Shown here in pieces: positions 27,348-34,615 of a DNA stretch of 64,000 bases; the stretch's first letter is position 1; the number at the start of each line of letters is the position of its first letter. Under the pieces are notes generated by a model. The model saw only the letters and a program-made list of their open reading frames with translations. It was not told the DNA's origin and did not search any database. Origin of the DNA: Tolypothrix sp. FACHB-123 (GTDB lineage Bacteria; Cyanobacteriota; Cyanobacteriia; Cyanobacteriales; Nostocaceae). Both the position numbers and the translations under genes were made by a program. The DNA is taken from positions 80,504 to 144,503 of the forward strand of contig NZ_JACJRE010000014.1 in NCBI RefSeq assembly GCF_014697075.1. The letters are read 5' to 3'.

Positions 27348-27779
27348 ATATTCTTACTCCGATTCGGGTTAAACCTCCACCCAGGCGTATTTCTCAATTG
27401 GGAAACACCCGAACTCCTGGATGTGCGAGATTAATGAGCCATACTAGGGTAACACATTTGGGTTGCTGTGGACGGTAGTGGAGAATTTAGGAGGCAGGGA
27501 AAACCTTTGAACGTTGACTGTTGAGTGTTGATTGTTAACTGTTGACAAGTTTTGCCCTGTAAGTTTAATAACAATTGTTTATATATCAAATTTCCCTGAC
27601 TTATGTCAGCATTTTTTGTTGAAAAAATGGCTTGAAAGGCTGTTTTTACGCTTTTGGTGAATTTTTTCGGAAATTATTCTTGATTTACTACTCTAATTAT
27701 TCGCTTTTGGAGTGTACTCTCGATATACAGTAACTTACACAATAGACTGTTGCCATAATTTACACCTTGAGGTAATACC
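27348..27779. other. Divergent control region of rpsB and the pentapeptide gene
   Basis: 432 bases between divergent starts. Bases about 27508-27545 hold GTTGACT/GTTGATT heptamer repeats. CTGAC-TTAT-GTCAG plus a T run (27596-27616) could be a weak terminator. No coding frame with a ribosome-binding site was found. Promoters for both genes must lie here but were not located with confidence. Confidence 0.45.
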
Positions 27780-28385
27780 ATGAGAAATTATGCGGACAAA
27801 CAGGACTTAATTTTCAGTCAAAGTAGGGATTTCAGTGGATGCGATTTGAGCGGAATCGACCTGAGAGCAGTAGATTTGAGTGGTGTTAACTTTTTAGGAG
27901 CGGATTTGCGTGGTGCAAATCTATCAGGTTCTATTCTCAGGGGTGCTAACCTGCGTGAGGCAAATTTAATTCAAGCGGTGATATCTGAAGCAAATTTAAT
28001 TGATGCTGATTTAACACAAGCGAATTTATGTGGAGCAGTTTTATGGCGATCGCAATTTTGTGGTACTAATTTTTCTAGAGCTTCTTTATGTGCCGTCGAT
28101 TTGAGCGAAGCTGACCTCAGTGAAGCCTGTTTAATTGAAGCATCTTTAATTGAAGCGAAATTAATCCGCGCTAATCTCGCAGGTGCAAAGCTCTGTGGTG
28201 CAATTTTATTAGAAGCAGATTTAACTGATGCTAATTTAATTGGTGCAGACCTGACATGGGCTAATTTAACATCAGCTAATTTAACTGAAGCGAGGCTTTG
28301 GGGAACCAAAATAATTTATACCAAACTGCGGGACGCGATTATGCCCGACGGTACAATTCAGGAACCGCAAATAGCATTTATTTAA
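27780..28385 (+). CDS. Pentapeptide-repeat protein
   Basis: 201 residues. From residue 20 to about 185 the chain is an unbroken series of A(D/N)LxX five-residue repeats (for example DLSGVNFLGADLRGANLSGS), giving more than 30 repeats, enough for a right-handed quadrilateral beta-helix of about eight turns. No signal peptide or extra domain is visible. Such proteins are abundant in cyanobacteria; most have no assigned role, and a few mimic DNA to inhibit gyrase. There is no gyrase-protection context here. It stands alone between rpsB and fraE. Confidence 0.88.
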   Translation: MRNYADKQDLIFSQSRDFSGCDLSGIDLRAVDLSGVNFLGADLRGANLSGSILRGANLREANLIQAVISEANLIDADLTQANLCGAVLWRSQFCGTNFSRASLCAVDLSEADLSEACLIEASLIEAKLIRANLAGAKLCGAILLEADLTDANLIGADLTWANLTSANLTEARLWGTKIIYTKLRDAIMPDGTIQEPQIAFI

Positions 28386-28452
28386 GTATTTATTTCATTA
28401 TGGGTGTATCAGTTTGTAGTCAGGACTCAAGTCCTGGCTACTAGGTATGCGA

Positions 28453-29235
28453 TCAAAACTCGCGGCGTGAGAATATTAAGATAGCGATCGCTAACAGCAT
28501 GGAACTGTAAAGCAACCCATAGCCAGCATTAGCAATTAGCGCTGTTGGGCTAGGTAATGCTTGTAAACCATAAACAGCTTCGTTTTTTAAGTCTAATCTT
28601 GATAAATCAGGCAAAATTAAATACAAAGCTTGAGTTAGACGTTCAATACCGGGATTGCTGCTCAGACGACCAAATTTTAATAAATCTTGAGAAATATTGC
28701 CCATTAAATAAACAGCAAAGGTTAAAATTACCGCTAACAAAGAACTGGTAAAAGAACCAAAGCTTATAGCTACAGCATTAATTAAGGATATTTGTAGAAA
28801 TAAGAACAGGACAGCTATCAAAATACTAGCTATCCCATGGGAAATGTGTGCTATTTGGAGAAATCCTAAATAAATGACCGTCATCATGGTGATGAGTACA
28901 GCTAGCACAGCTGATAATCCGAAATATTTACCAGTGATAAATTCGCTGCGACTGATGGGTTTAGCAATTAATACCAAGACAGTGCGTTTTTCAATTTCTT
29001 TGTTGATGAGTCCTGTACCCACAAACACAGAAACGATTAAACCGATAACGCCCATTAAAGCCATACCAAAGTCTAAGAAGATTTTGCCTTCAGTAGTAGC
29101 TGCAATTTCTGGGAGTATGCGCATTGCAGCCGCGAGAATGAGGGTATAAAAACCGATAATATATAAAATGCGATCGCGTATAACTTCCTGAAATACATTA
29201 CTCGCCATCACAAAGATTCTGCTGAAATTCATCAT
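28453..29235 (-). CDS. fraE: FraE, ABC-2-type permease needed for filament integrity
   Basis: 260 residues, six or so membrane segments, with the ABC-2 permease pattern (GTGLINKEIEKRTVLVLIAKPISRSEFITGKYFG). Alone it would be called an ABC permease, but it is third in an operon with genes of the lengths and features of fraC and fraD, and the length matches FraE of Anabaena. In that organism FraC, FraD and FraE are required for long filaments, heterocyst maturation and small-molecule exchange between cells, and FraC/FraD sit at septa. No ATP-binding subunit gene lies beside it. Confidence 0.82.
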   Translation of the reverse strand: MMNFSRIFVMASNVFQEVIRDRILYIIGFYTLILAAAMRILPEIAATTEGKIFLDFGMALMGVIGLIVSVFVGTGLINKEIEKRTVLVLIAKPISRSEFITGKYFGLSAVLAVLITMMTVIYLGFLQIAHISHGIASILIAVLFLFLQISLINAVAISFGSFTSSLLAVILTFAVYLMGNISQDLLKFGRLSSNPGIERLTQALYLILPDLSRLDLKNEAVYGLQALPSPTALIANAGYGLLYSSMLLAIAILIFSRREF

Positions 29236-29239
29236 ATTA

Positions 29240-29328
29240 TTAGGAGCTAGAGGCTAGAGGCTAGGGACTAGAGAAAAGACATGGGGAAATAATTGATCAC
29301 AAATGACCCATGACCATTGACCATTGAT
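29240..29328. repeat. Two short heptamer repeat arrays between fraD and fraE
   Basis: GCTAGAG-type units in tandem (about 29243-29271) and ATGACC/TTGACC-type units (about 29303-29328). They lie in the 203-base gap between fraD and fraE. Confidence 0.6.
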
Positions 29329-29373
29329 ACCCAAAAAACATCTACGCCCAAATTTTAAATAAAGAATTAAAAA

Positions 29374-29405
29374 TTGTCTCTACCGGAATTCTCGGTTAGA
29401 GACAA
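29374..29405 (-). terminator. Hairpin between fraD and fraE, possible attenuator
   Basis: Arms TTGTCTCTA / TAGAGACAA with a further three-base pairing and a GAATTCT loop; on the minus strand it is followed by ATTTTTAATT. It lies 34 bases after the fraD stop and before fraE, so it could lower read-through into fraE. Confidence 0.6.
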
Positions 29406-29438
29406 ACAGCAGACGATAAATTATTTTGACGATTATAG

Positions 29439-30494
29439 TTAACGTTGGGCGGGAGGTACACCTACAATGGGTTTACTAATAGGCCCGCACTCAATTTCTG
29501 CAATTAGGGAAGTTTGCTCAGGTTTTTGAGTAGTTCCTCGGTTCGTAGATTCTGCAATTGGGCGAATCTGACAGGATTGTCTTAAATAATAGCCCCTGGG
29601 GTCGGAACTTGGCCCAGTCCAAATACTGAGTATATCTAGGTTATATTCGTCTTTTTTACGAGGATTAGGATTAGTAATTCGCGGTTCAATCCGCCATAGG
29701 TTCTTCTCTTCTTTATCTTTTAGCCGCTTTTCTTGCAGTACTTTCTGACCGATATTGGCGATATTTGCATTAGCATTTTGTAACCATCTCTCCACTTGCG
29801 ACCAAGGCTGTTTATTAATTTCTCTTTCTACTTTTGGTTGCATTTCTTTCAAAATTGCAGCCCCATTTGGAGAAACTTTAAGTGGTGACTCGGTTCTAAT
29901 TACGAAGGTACTACGTTTAAAATCATCAGATAACAAACTAGGATATTCTGCGACCCAATTATTGACAACAAAGTAAAATTGAATCCAGCAACTTAGGAGC
30001 ATGGAGCTAGCCACTAAGACAACAATTTTTTGCCGATCCTCTGGTTTAGGAATTTGAGTTTTTGCATCAGTACCGCTTCCTTCAAAAAACTCTGGTATGG
30101 CCGTAATTAATGCGGAAATTGTCGGCCAAAAAACAATTGTATTAGTTGTGAGTACATTCTTATCGTTGTGACCGAATGCAAAAACACTGACTAAAAATCC
30201 CGTTATAACTGCGCCTACAGGCATATAAGTCCCAGGAATTCTGGCTGGGTCATCGGTAGTATACCAAGCTGTACCTGCGATGAGAAATAACCAACCAAAA
30301 AATGCAATTGTATCTCTAATAGACCCAGTGGCAAAGTATGATATTATCCAAGAAAAAATACTCAGATAGATTAATGTTTGCCAAGCATAAGCTCTTTCAG
30401 GAACGAAGAACTTCTTAATTCCTGCGTAGATATCAGAAACAAAGTTGGTTAAACCCAATAAGTCTTTAAATAATGTATTCATAGTTTCCAGCAC
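29439..30494 (-). CDS. fraD: FraD, septal junction protein
   Basis: 351 residues: about five membrane segments in the first 190 residues (YLSIFSWIISYFATG; AFFGWLFLIAGTAWY; VGAVITGFLVSVFAFG; IVVLVASSMLLSCWIQFYF), then a charged, partly coiled-coil and extracytoplasmic C-terminal part (about 190-351). Gene order fraC-fraD-fraE and length match Anabaena FraD, which is part of the septal junction complex joining neighbouring cells and is needed for its plug module. A soluble C-terminal domain with two or three cysteines (CQIRP, ECGP) ends the protein. Confidence 0.85.
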   Translation of the reverse strand: MLETMNTLFKDLLGLTNFVSDIYAGIKKFFVPERAYAWQTLIYLSIFSWIISYFATGSIRDTIAFFGWLFLIAGTAWYTTDDPARIPGTYMPVGAVITGFLVSVFAFGHNDKNVLTTNTIVFWPTISALITAIPEFFEGSGTDAKTQIPKPEDRQKIVVLVASSMLLSCWIQFYFVVNNWVAEYPSLLSDDFKRSTFVIRTESPLKVSPNGAAILKEMQPKVEREINKQPWSQVERWLQNANANIANIGQKVLQEKRLKDKEEKNLWRIEPRITNPNPRKKDEYNLDILSIWTGPSSDPRGYYLRQSCQIRPIAESTNRGTTQKPEQTSLIAEIECGPISKPIVGVPPAQR

Positions 30495-30551
30495 CTCTAG
30501 AGCTTTAAGCGATCGCGATCTCGTTATCTATATCAATTCAGAAAAATACGG

Positions 30552-31118
30552 CTACTTCATCCGGAACAATAACACCAGAGTTATCGCACTATAACTTAAA
30601 GAATTAGCAATTAACATCGTAGATACTAAGCGATTACTGATAAACTTATTTCTGCTTAAATATCTCCACTTCTGCCGCTCCTGATTCGGCGTATTATCTT
30701 CTGATTTCTTGCCCAAATTTTCATTAAGTAAAAATGTGAATCCTCTTAAGAGTAAAACTTTTACTATAAAAGTACCAAAAAAAATAATAAAGGCAGCTAA
30801 AATGACTAACGATTGTGTGTTAGAAGATTTTAAACTGTTAAAAAATACAAAATTAATTAATTCTGATTTCAACTGAATTGGCAAGACTGGCTGGATCAGA
30901 AAAAATACAACCCAACCAATAACACTAGAAAAAAGATTGATAGAAATAGCATAAAAAATGCTAGTTTTTTTATCAAAATTTAATCTACTATTAAAACAAT
31001 ATGCTTCTATGGAAATAGCCATAAGTATAAATAGTAAATCAAATAAAATCGCACCTACGGGTAAAACTCGGGGAAAGTCCCAATTTTCAAACAAATTAAG
31101 CTCAAACATTTCAAACAT
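30552..31118 (-). CDS. fraC: FraC, septal integral membrane protein
   Basis: 188 residues with three to four membrane segments (ILFDLLFILMAISIEAYCF; FYAISINLFSSVIGWVVFFL; SLVILAAFIIFFGTFIVKVL; LIANSLSYSAITLVLLF). Starts MFEMFELNLFENWDFPRVLP. Size, membrane pattern and position 57 bases ahead of fraD fit FraC, needed for filament integrity and intercellular transfer in heterocystous cyanobacteria. It is the first gene of the operon. Confidence 0.82.
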   Translation of the reverse strand: MFEMFELNLFENWDFPRVLPVGAILFDLLFILMAISIEAYCFNSRLNFDKKTSIFYAISINLFSSVIGWVVFFLIQPVLPIQLKSELINFVFFNSLKSSNTQSLVILAAFIIFFGTFIVKVLLLRGFTFLLNENLGKKSEDNTPNQERQKWRYLSRNKFISNRLVSTMLIANSLSYSAITLVLLFRMK

Positions 31119-31296
31119 AAAAGTTTAACTGCAAAGGTTAACTTTAGAGAGTATAACTGGCACAACCACAGTGATGGGGGAAATTATCTCATACATGCTC
31201 CAGAAACATGTACGTAAGTGCTATGATAACTGCTCTATCTGAGAGCACAAGACATTCGTTAAGATTAAAAACTGCTATATTACAGCTTTTCGCGAC

Positions 31297-32433
31297 ATGA
31301 CAAGGAACGGTATCGGTATTCGCACGGCGCAAGTGCGTCCTGAACGGCTCACTGGTCAAATTCACGTCTATGATGGTGCGGGGAAAGGAAAATCCCAAGC
31401 AGCTTTAGGGGTGGTTTTGCGCTCAATTGGTTTGGGAATTAACACACCTAGTAATTCCAACCGTGTCTTATTATTAAGATTTTTAAAAGGGCCAGAGCGA
31501 GATTATGATGAGGATGGGGCAATTGCTGCCTTACAGCGAGGTTTCCCTCATTTAATCGATCAAGTCCGGACTGGGAGAGCCGAATTTTTTGGCCCGGATG
31601 AAATCACGGCTTTCGACTGTGTGGAAGCTGCTAGAGGTTGGGATGTAGCTAAAGGTGCGATCGCCTCTGGTTTATATTCAGTTGTGGTTTTAGATGAAAT
31701 TAACCCAGTTCTCGATTTAGGTTTGCTCCCAGTTGATGAGGTGGTAGCCACACTTAAATCCAAACCCCAAGATTTAGAAATTATCGCGACTGGAAGAGCT
31801 GCGCCGCAAAAGCTGCTAGATATTGCTGATTTACATTCGGAAATGAAACCGCAACATCACCCAACAGCTAAAGCTCTGTTAATTGATGGTATTGAAATTT
31901 ACACTGGTGCCGGTAAGGGTAAATCTACTAGTGCTTTAGGTAAAGCCTTACAAGCTATAGGTAGAGGTATAAATCATCCAGGTTCTACCCGCGTGATGAT
32001 TATGCAATGGCTCAAAGGTGGTAGCGGTTATACCGAAGATGCAGCGATCGCGGCGTTGCAGCAATCATATCCTGAAGTAGTAGATCATCAACGTTGTGGT
32101 CGAGATGCGATCGTTTGGCGTAATTCCCGGCAAGAATTAGATTACGTAGAAGCCGAGAGAGGTTGGGAAATTGCCAAAACTGCGATCGCTTCGGGATTGT
32201 ATAAAACTATCATCCTAGATGAACTCAATCCTACCGTTGACCTAGAATTACTCCCTGTAGAACCGATTGTTCAAGCCTTACTCCGTAAACCTCGCGATAC
32301 GGAAGTAATTATTACCGGGCGCTGTCAAAATCAACCGTCATACTTCGATTTAGCTAGCATTCACTCTGAGGTTTATTGTCATAAACACTATGCAAATCAA
32401 GGCGTAGAACTCAAACGAGGAGTAGATTTTTAA
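31297..32433 (+). CDS. Tandem-duplicated CobA/BtuR-type P-loop NTPase
   Basis: 378 residues made of two copies of the corrinoid adenosyltransferase (CobA/CobO/BtuR) P-loop fold. Walker A loops DGAGKGKSQAALG (about 27-39) and TGAGKGKSTSALG (about 205-217) are both intact. Each half also has RGWxxAKxAIASGLY and a Walker-B-like VVLDEINPVLDLGLLPVDEV / IILDELNPTVDLELLPVEP. The classic enzyme transfers the adenosyl group of ATP to cob(I)alamin intermediates and works as a dimer of one-domain subunits, so the fusion could be a covalent dimer. Activity is not shown by sequence; the fused form may have another role. It is monocistronic here. Confidence 0.75.
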   Translation: MTRNGIGIRTAQVRPERLTGQIHVYDGAGKGKSQAALGVVLRSIGLGINTPSNSNRVLLLRFLKGPERDYDEDGAIAALQRGFPHLIDQVRTGRAEFFGPDEITAFDCVEAARGWDVAKGAIASGLYSVVVLDEINPVLDLGLLPVDEVVATLKSKPQDLEIIATGRAAPQKLLDIADLHSEMKPQHHPTAKALLIDGIEIYTGAGKGKSTSALGKALQAIGRGINHPGSTRVMIMQWLKGGSGYTEDAAIAALQQSYPEVVDHQRCGRDAIVWRNSRQELDYVEAERGWEIAKTAIASGLYKTIILDELNPTVDLELLPVEPIVQALLRKPRDTEVIITGRCQNQPSYFDLASIHSEVYCHKHYANQGVELKRGVDF

Positions 32434-32719
32434 ATTTGTCAGTTGTCAGTTGTCAGTTGTTAGTAGGGGCGGGTTTATTTAGATTATCGTTGATCGGCGA
32501 AGATATTCGTGAACCCACCCGTACAGTTGTCAGTTGTCAGTTGTTCAGGATGTAACTAAGTAAGCACAGTCAACAGTCAACAATCTCCCTATTTTCCACT
32601 AGTCTATGGGTAAATATTGATTGTGTTCTTTTGATAGAAATTAATAGGTAATTGTTCTAAAGCCTTTTAACCATTTTTTCATTTATTTTGAATTATCCAC
32701 TTAGAAAAATGGTTAAAAC
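32434..32719. repeat. STRR heptamers interrupted by an inverted-repeat element
   Basis: Heptamers TCAGTTG repeat at about 32438-32461 and again at 32524-32551. Between them lies a block (about 32463-32523) with ends GGGGCGGGTTTA and GAACCCACCCGTAC that can pair. Further TCAACAG repeats occur at 32568-32583. No coding frame was found. Confidence 0.6.
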
Positions 32720-33334
32720 ATGCTGCGTTGTAATTTAGTTACCTTACCAGTTGTTCTAGCTGTTTTGGGCAGTACAATTCCGGCTACTGCTCTTCCTTCA
32801 GAAGTTTTTACGGCTCAGTTACCAGAAATTCAGCAAAACATCCCTGCTGGTTATGGAATACGCTTACCCGAAGAAATTCGCTTAAGCAATGTTAGCGATG
32901 CCTACGACGGTAAACTACGCAATTTGCTTAGTCAACTAACTGTGCGCGTTTTTCCCAGCCCTCGCGGTTTGACTATCGGCTTGTTTAATTGTGAAGCTGC
33001 TACTACACCTTGTTTAGTAGGAACTTTTAGCGCAGATAACCCTAATGCTGTGACTGCGCTGTACGAGTTTGCTAAACATAAAGCTACAGGTGATCCTATT
33101 TCCCTAGGAAAAAATATGCAAGGTTATTTTTTAGATGGAAATACACAAAGTCCAAAGCTACCTTTTTCTTCCCTGATGTGGAAGCAAGATGGATTAATCC
33201 ACACAGTCTCATTTCCAGCTAAAGAACGGCAAAACATTCTTTTTATGGGCTATTCAATGGCGAATCAGCCAGCAATTCGGCGCACTGTTGCCAAAGTTAA
33301 AAGACCAAATTCAGTTTTCTCATTAGTTAAGTAG
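32720..33334 (+). CDS. Exported protein of unknown function
   Basis: 204 residues with a clear signal peptide (about 1-24, LVTLPVVLAVLGSTIPATAL). The mature part has no family I recognise; it contains two cysteines (FNCEAATTPCLVG) that may form a disulphide and reads like a mixed alpha/beta domain (LTVRVFPSPRGLTIGLF, ALYEFAKHKATGDPISL). No catalytic motif is evident. It is flanked by repeat-rich spacers and seems monocistronic. Confidence 0.7.
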   Translation: MLRCNLVTLPVVLAVLGSTIPATALPSEVFTAQLPEIQQNIPAGYGIRLPEEIRLSNVSDAYDGKLRNLLSQLTVRVFPSPRGLTIGLFNCEAATTPCLVGTFSADNPNAVTALYEFAKHKATGDPISLGKNMQGYFLDGNTQSPKLPFSSLMWKQDGLIHTVSFPAKERQNILFMGYSMANQPAIRRTVAKVKRPNSVFSLVK

Positions 33335-33340
33335 GTTTAA

Positions 33341-33370
33341 GTAGAGTTAAATAGAGTTAAGTAGACTTTA
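33341..33370. repeat. Ten-base tandem repeat
   Basis: Three imperfect copies of GTAGAGTTAA directly after the stop codon of the exported protein gene. Confidence 0.5.
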
Positions 33371-33440
33371 ATATTACTGGGAGCGAGGGTTTAAAATAGT
33401 TTAGGCTGAGTGTATTCACCTATTGATGCAAAGGTGCAAA

Positions 33441-33551
33441 ATGCCAGAACCGCAGAAAAAATTTTTAAACATCGATCCAGGCACACTAGTTCTGATTATC
33501 TCTATTCTCATCCTGTTACCTTTGCTAGTAGCTGGTTTTTTTTCACAGTAA
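33441..33551 (+). CDS. Small single-pass membrane protein
   Basis: 36 residues from ATG 33441 (an in-frame ATG at 33426 would add five). A short basic N-terminus (MPEPQKKFLNIDPGT) leads into one hydrophobic helix LVLIISILILLPLLVAGFF, giving a typical single-span, N-in small protein. It does not match photosystem or cytochrome b6f small subunits that I can recall. AGGTG lies upstream of the longer start region. The clean helix and position in an otherwise empty 650-base gap support a real gene; the function is unknown. Confidence 0.5.
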   Translation: MPEPQKKFLNIDPGTLVLIISILILLPLLVAGFFSQ

Positions 33552-33986
33552 ATGCTGAATCACCGGGGATTGCGCAGCCGCACTCTTGACTAAATTTTAG
33601 TTGCAATTGTCAGTAGAGCGATCGCCCTGTGCAATCTATCTTTTTAATCTAAAAAATGATGAAATTATCAAAATTTTCTCGATTAATTGAGTAAGCAAGC
33701 TCTGCAATATTCTGATTGCTTACTAACTTAAAATAACTAAATAGCCATTTATAAATTTAATCTTCAGTTTTCAAAAACTCCTAGACAAAATAATCTCTTA
33801 ATACGTCTGCTTATTAGCCTATATCTGTAGATGTGCATCAGACTTAAATGATTCTCCCTAAGGAGACATGAATATTACTGAGTTGGATAGCTAACTTAAA
33901 AAAAGATTATTTGACACAAGAAACCAATTAAGGTTTCAACTTGTTAAAAATTTTTCCAGCTTTAGTTAGCTACAAGGAGTTCTAAA
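33552..33986. other. AT-rich leader of the KGG gene
   Basis: Mostly AT-rich. TTGACA at 33911-33916 is followed by a hairpin GAAACC-AATTAA-GGTTTC (33920-33937) that could be an operator; no good -10 box was found at standard spacing. AAGGAG precedes the next start. Confidence 0.4.
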
Positions 33987-34322
33987 ATGTCAGACACAAG
34001 TAAGCGTGGCTTTGCTTCTATGGATGAAGATAAGCAGCGTGAAATCGCTAGTAAAGGTGGACATGCTGCTCATGAGAAAGGTACTGCTCACGAGTTTACA
34101 TCTGAAGAAGCTCGCGAAGCTGGCCGCAAAGGTGGAGAAGCTGTAAGCCAAGATAGAGAACATATGGCTGAAATTGGTAGCAAAGGTGGTAAGAGTTCTC
34201 ATAAAGGTAGCAAGAGCAAGCAAGAAAATGAGAGCGCTGATGATAATGAAGAAAAAGGCACTCGTGGTGGTACGCCAGAGCAACATTCTAAAGCAGGTAA
34301 ACAAAGCCACAAGAATAAATAA
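33987..34322 (+). CDS. KGG-repeat stress protein (GsiB-like)
   Basis: 111 residues, very hydrophilic, with repeats of the KGG type: ASKGGHAAHEKG, AGRKGGEAVSQDR and IGSKGGKSSHKG, then an acidic stretch and GTRGGTPEQHSKAGKQSHK. This matches Bacillus GsiB-like general-stress proteins, thought to be disordered, hydrophilin-like desiccation or salt protectants in the cytoplasm. A strong AAGGAG ribosome-binding site lies seven bases before the ATG. A strong hairpin terminator follows at 34448. Confidence 0.85.
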   Translation: MSDTSKRGFASMDEDKQREIASKGGHAAHEKGTAHEFTSEEAREAGRKGGEAVSQDREHMAEIGSKGGKSSHKGSKSKQENESADDNEEKGTRGGTPEQHSKAGKQSHKNK

Positions 34323-34447
34323 GCTGGTTGCTTAATTTCTGTTAACCAGCTACCTCTCACCCAAAGCTTAAGTAATTAAAGGTTATAAAGCCTAATAACT
34401 ACAACAGCAGGGTGCATTATCGCCAATTAAAAGTTTTGCTTTAGTCC

Positions 34448-34501
34448 TTGATTCATCCCATACTTTACCCAGAGTAAGGCATGGGGTGAATCAAATTTTT
34501 T
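34448..34501 (+). terminator. Long hairpin terminator after the KGG gene
   Basis: Arms TTGATTCATCCCATACTTTAC / GTAAGGCATGGGGTGAATCAA pair with a few mismatches, followed by ATTTTTTT. Confidence 0.75.
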
Positions 34502-34615
34502 GGATAAAAAATATTAATTATCTTTAATAATTACGGCCTTACAAATTAGAAATTATACAGCTATTTATAAATTTATGTTAGATCTAGTCTAACGGATTAT
34601 TTTGGTAGTAAAAGA

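Noticed and set aside
27272-27478. 68-residue plus-strand frame overlapping the rpsB start
   Set aside because: Lies antisense to rpsB and its leader, with no recognisable content.
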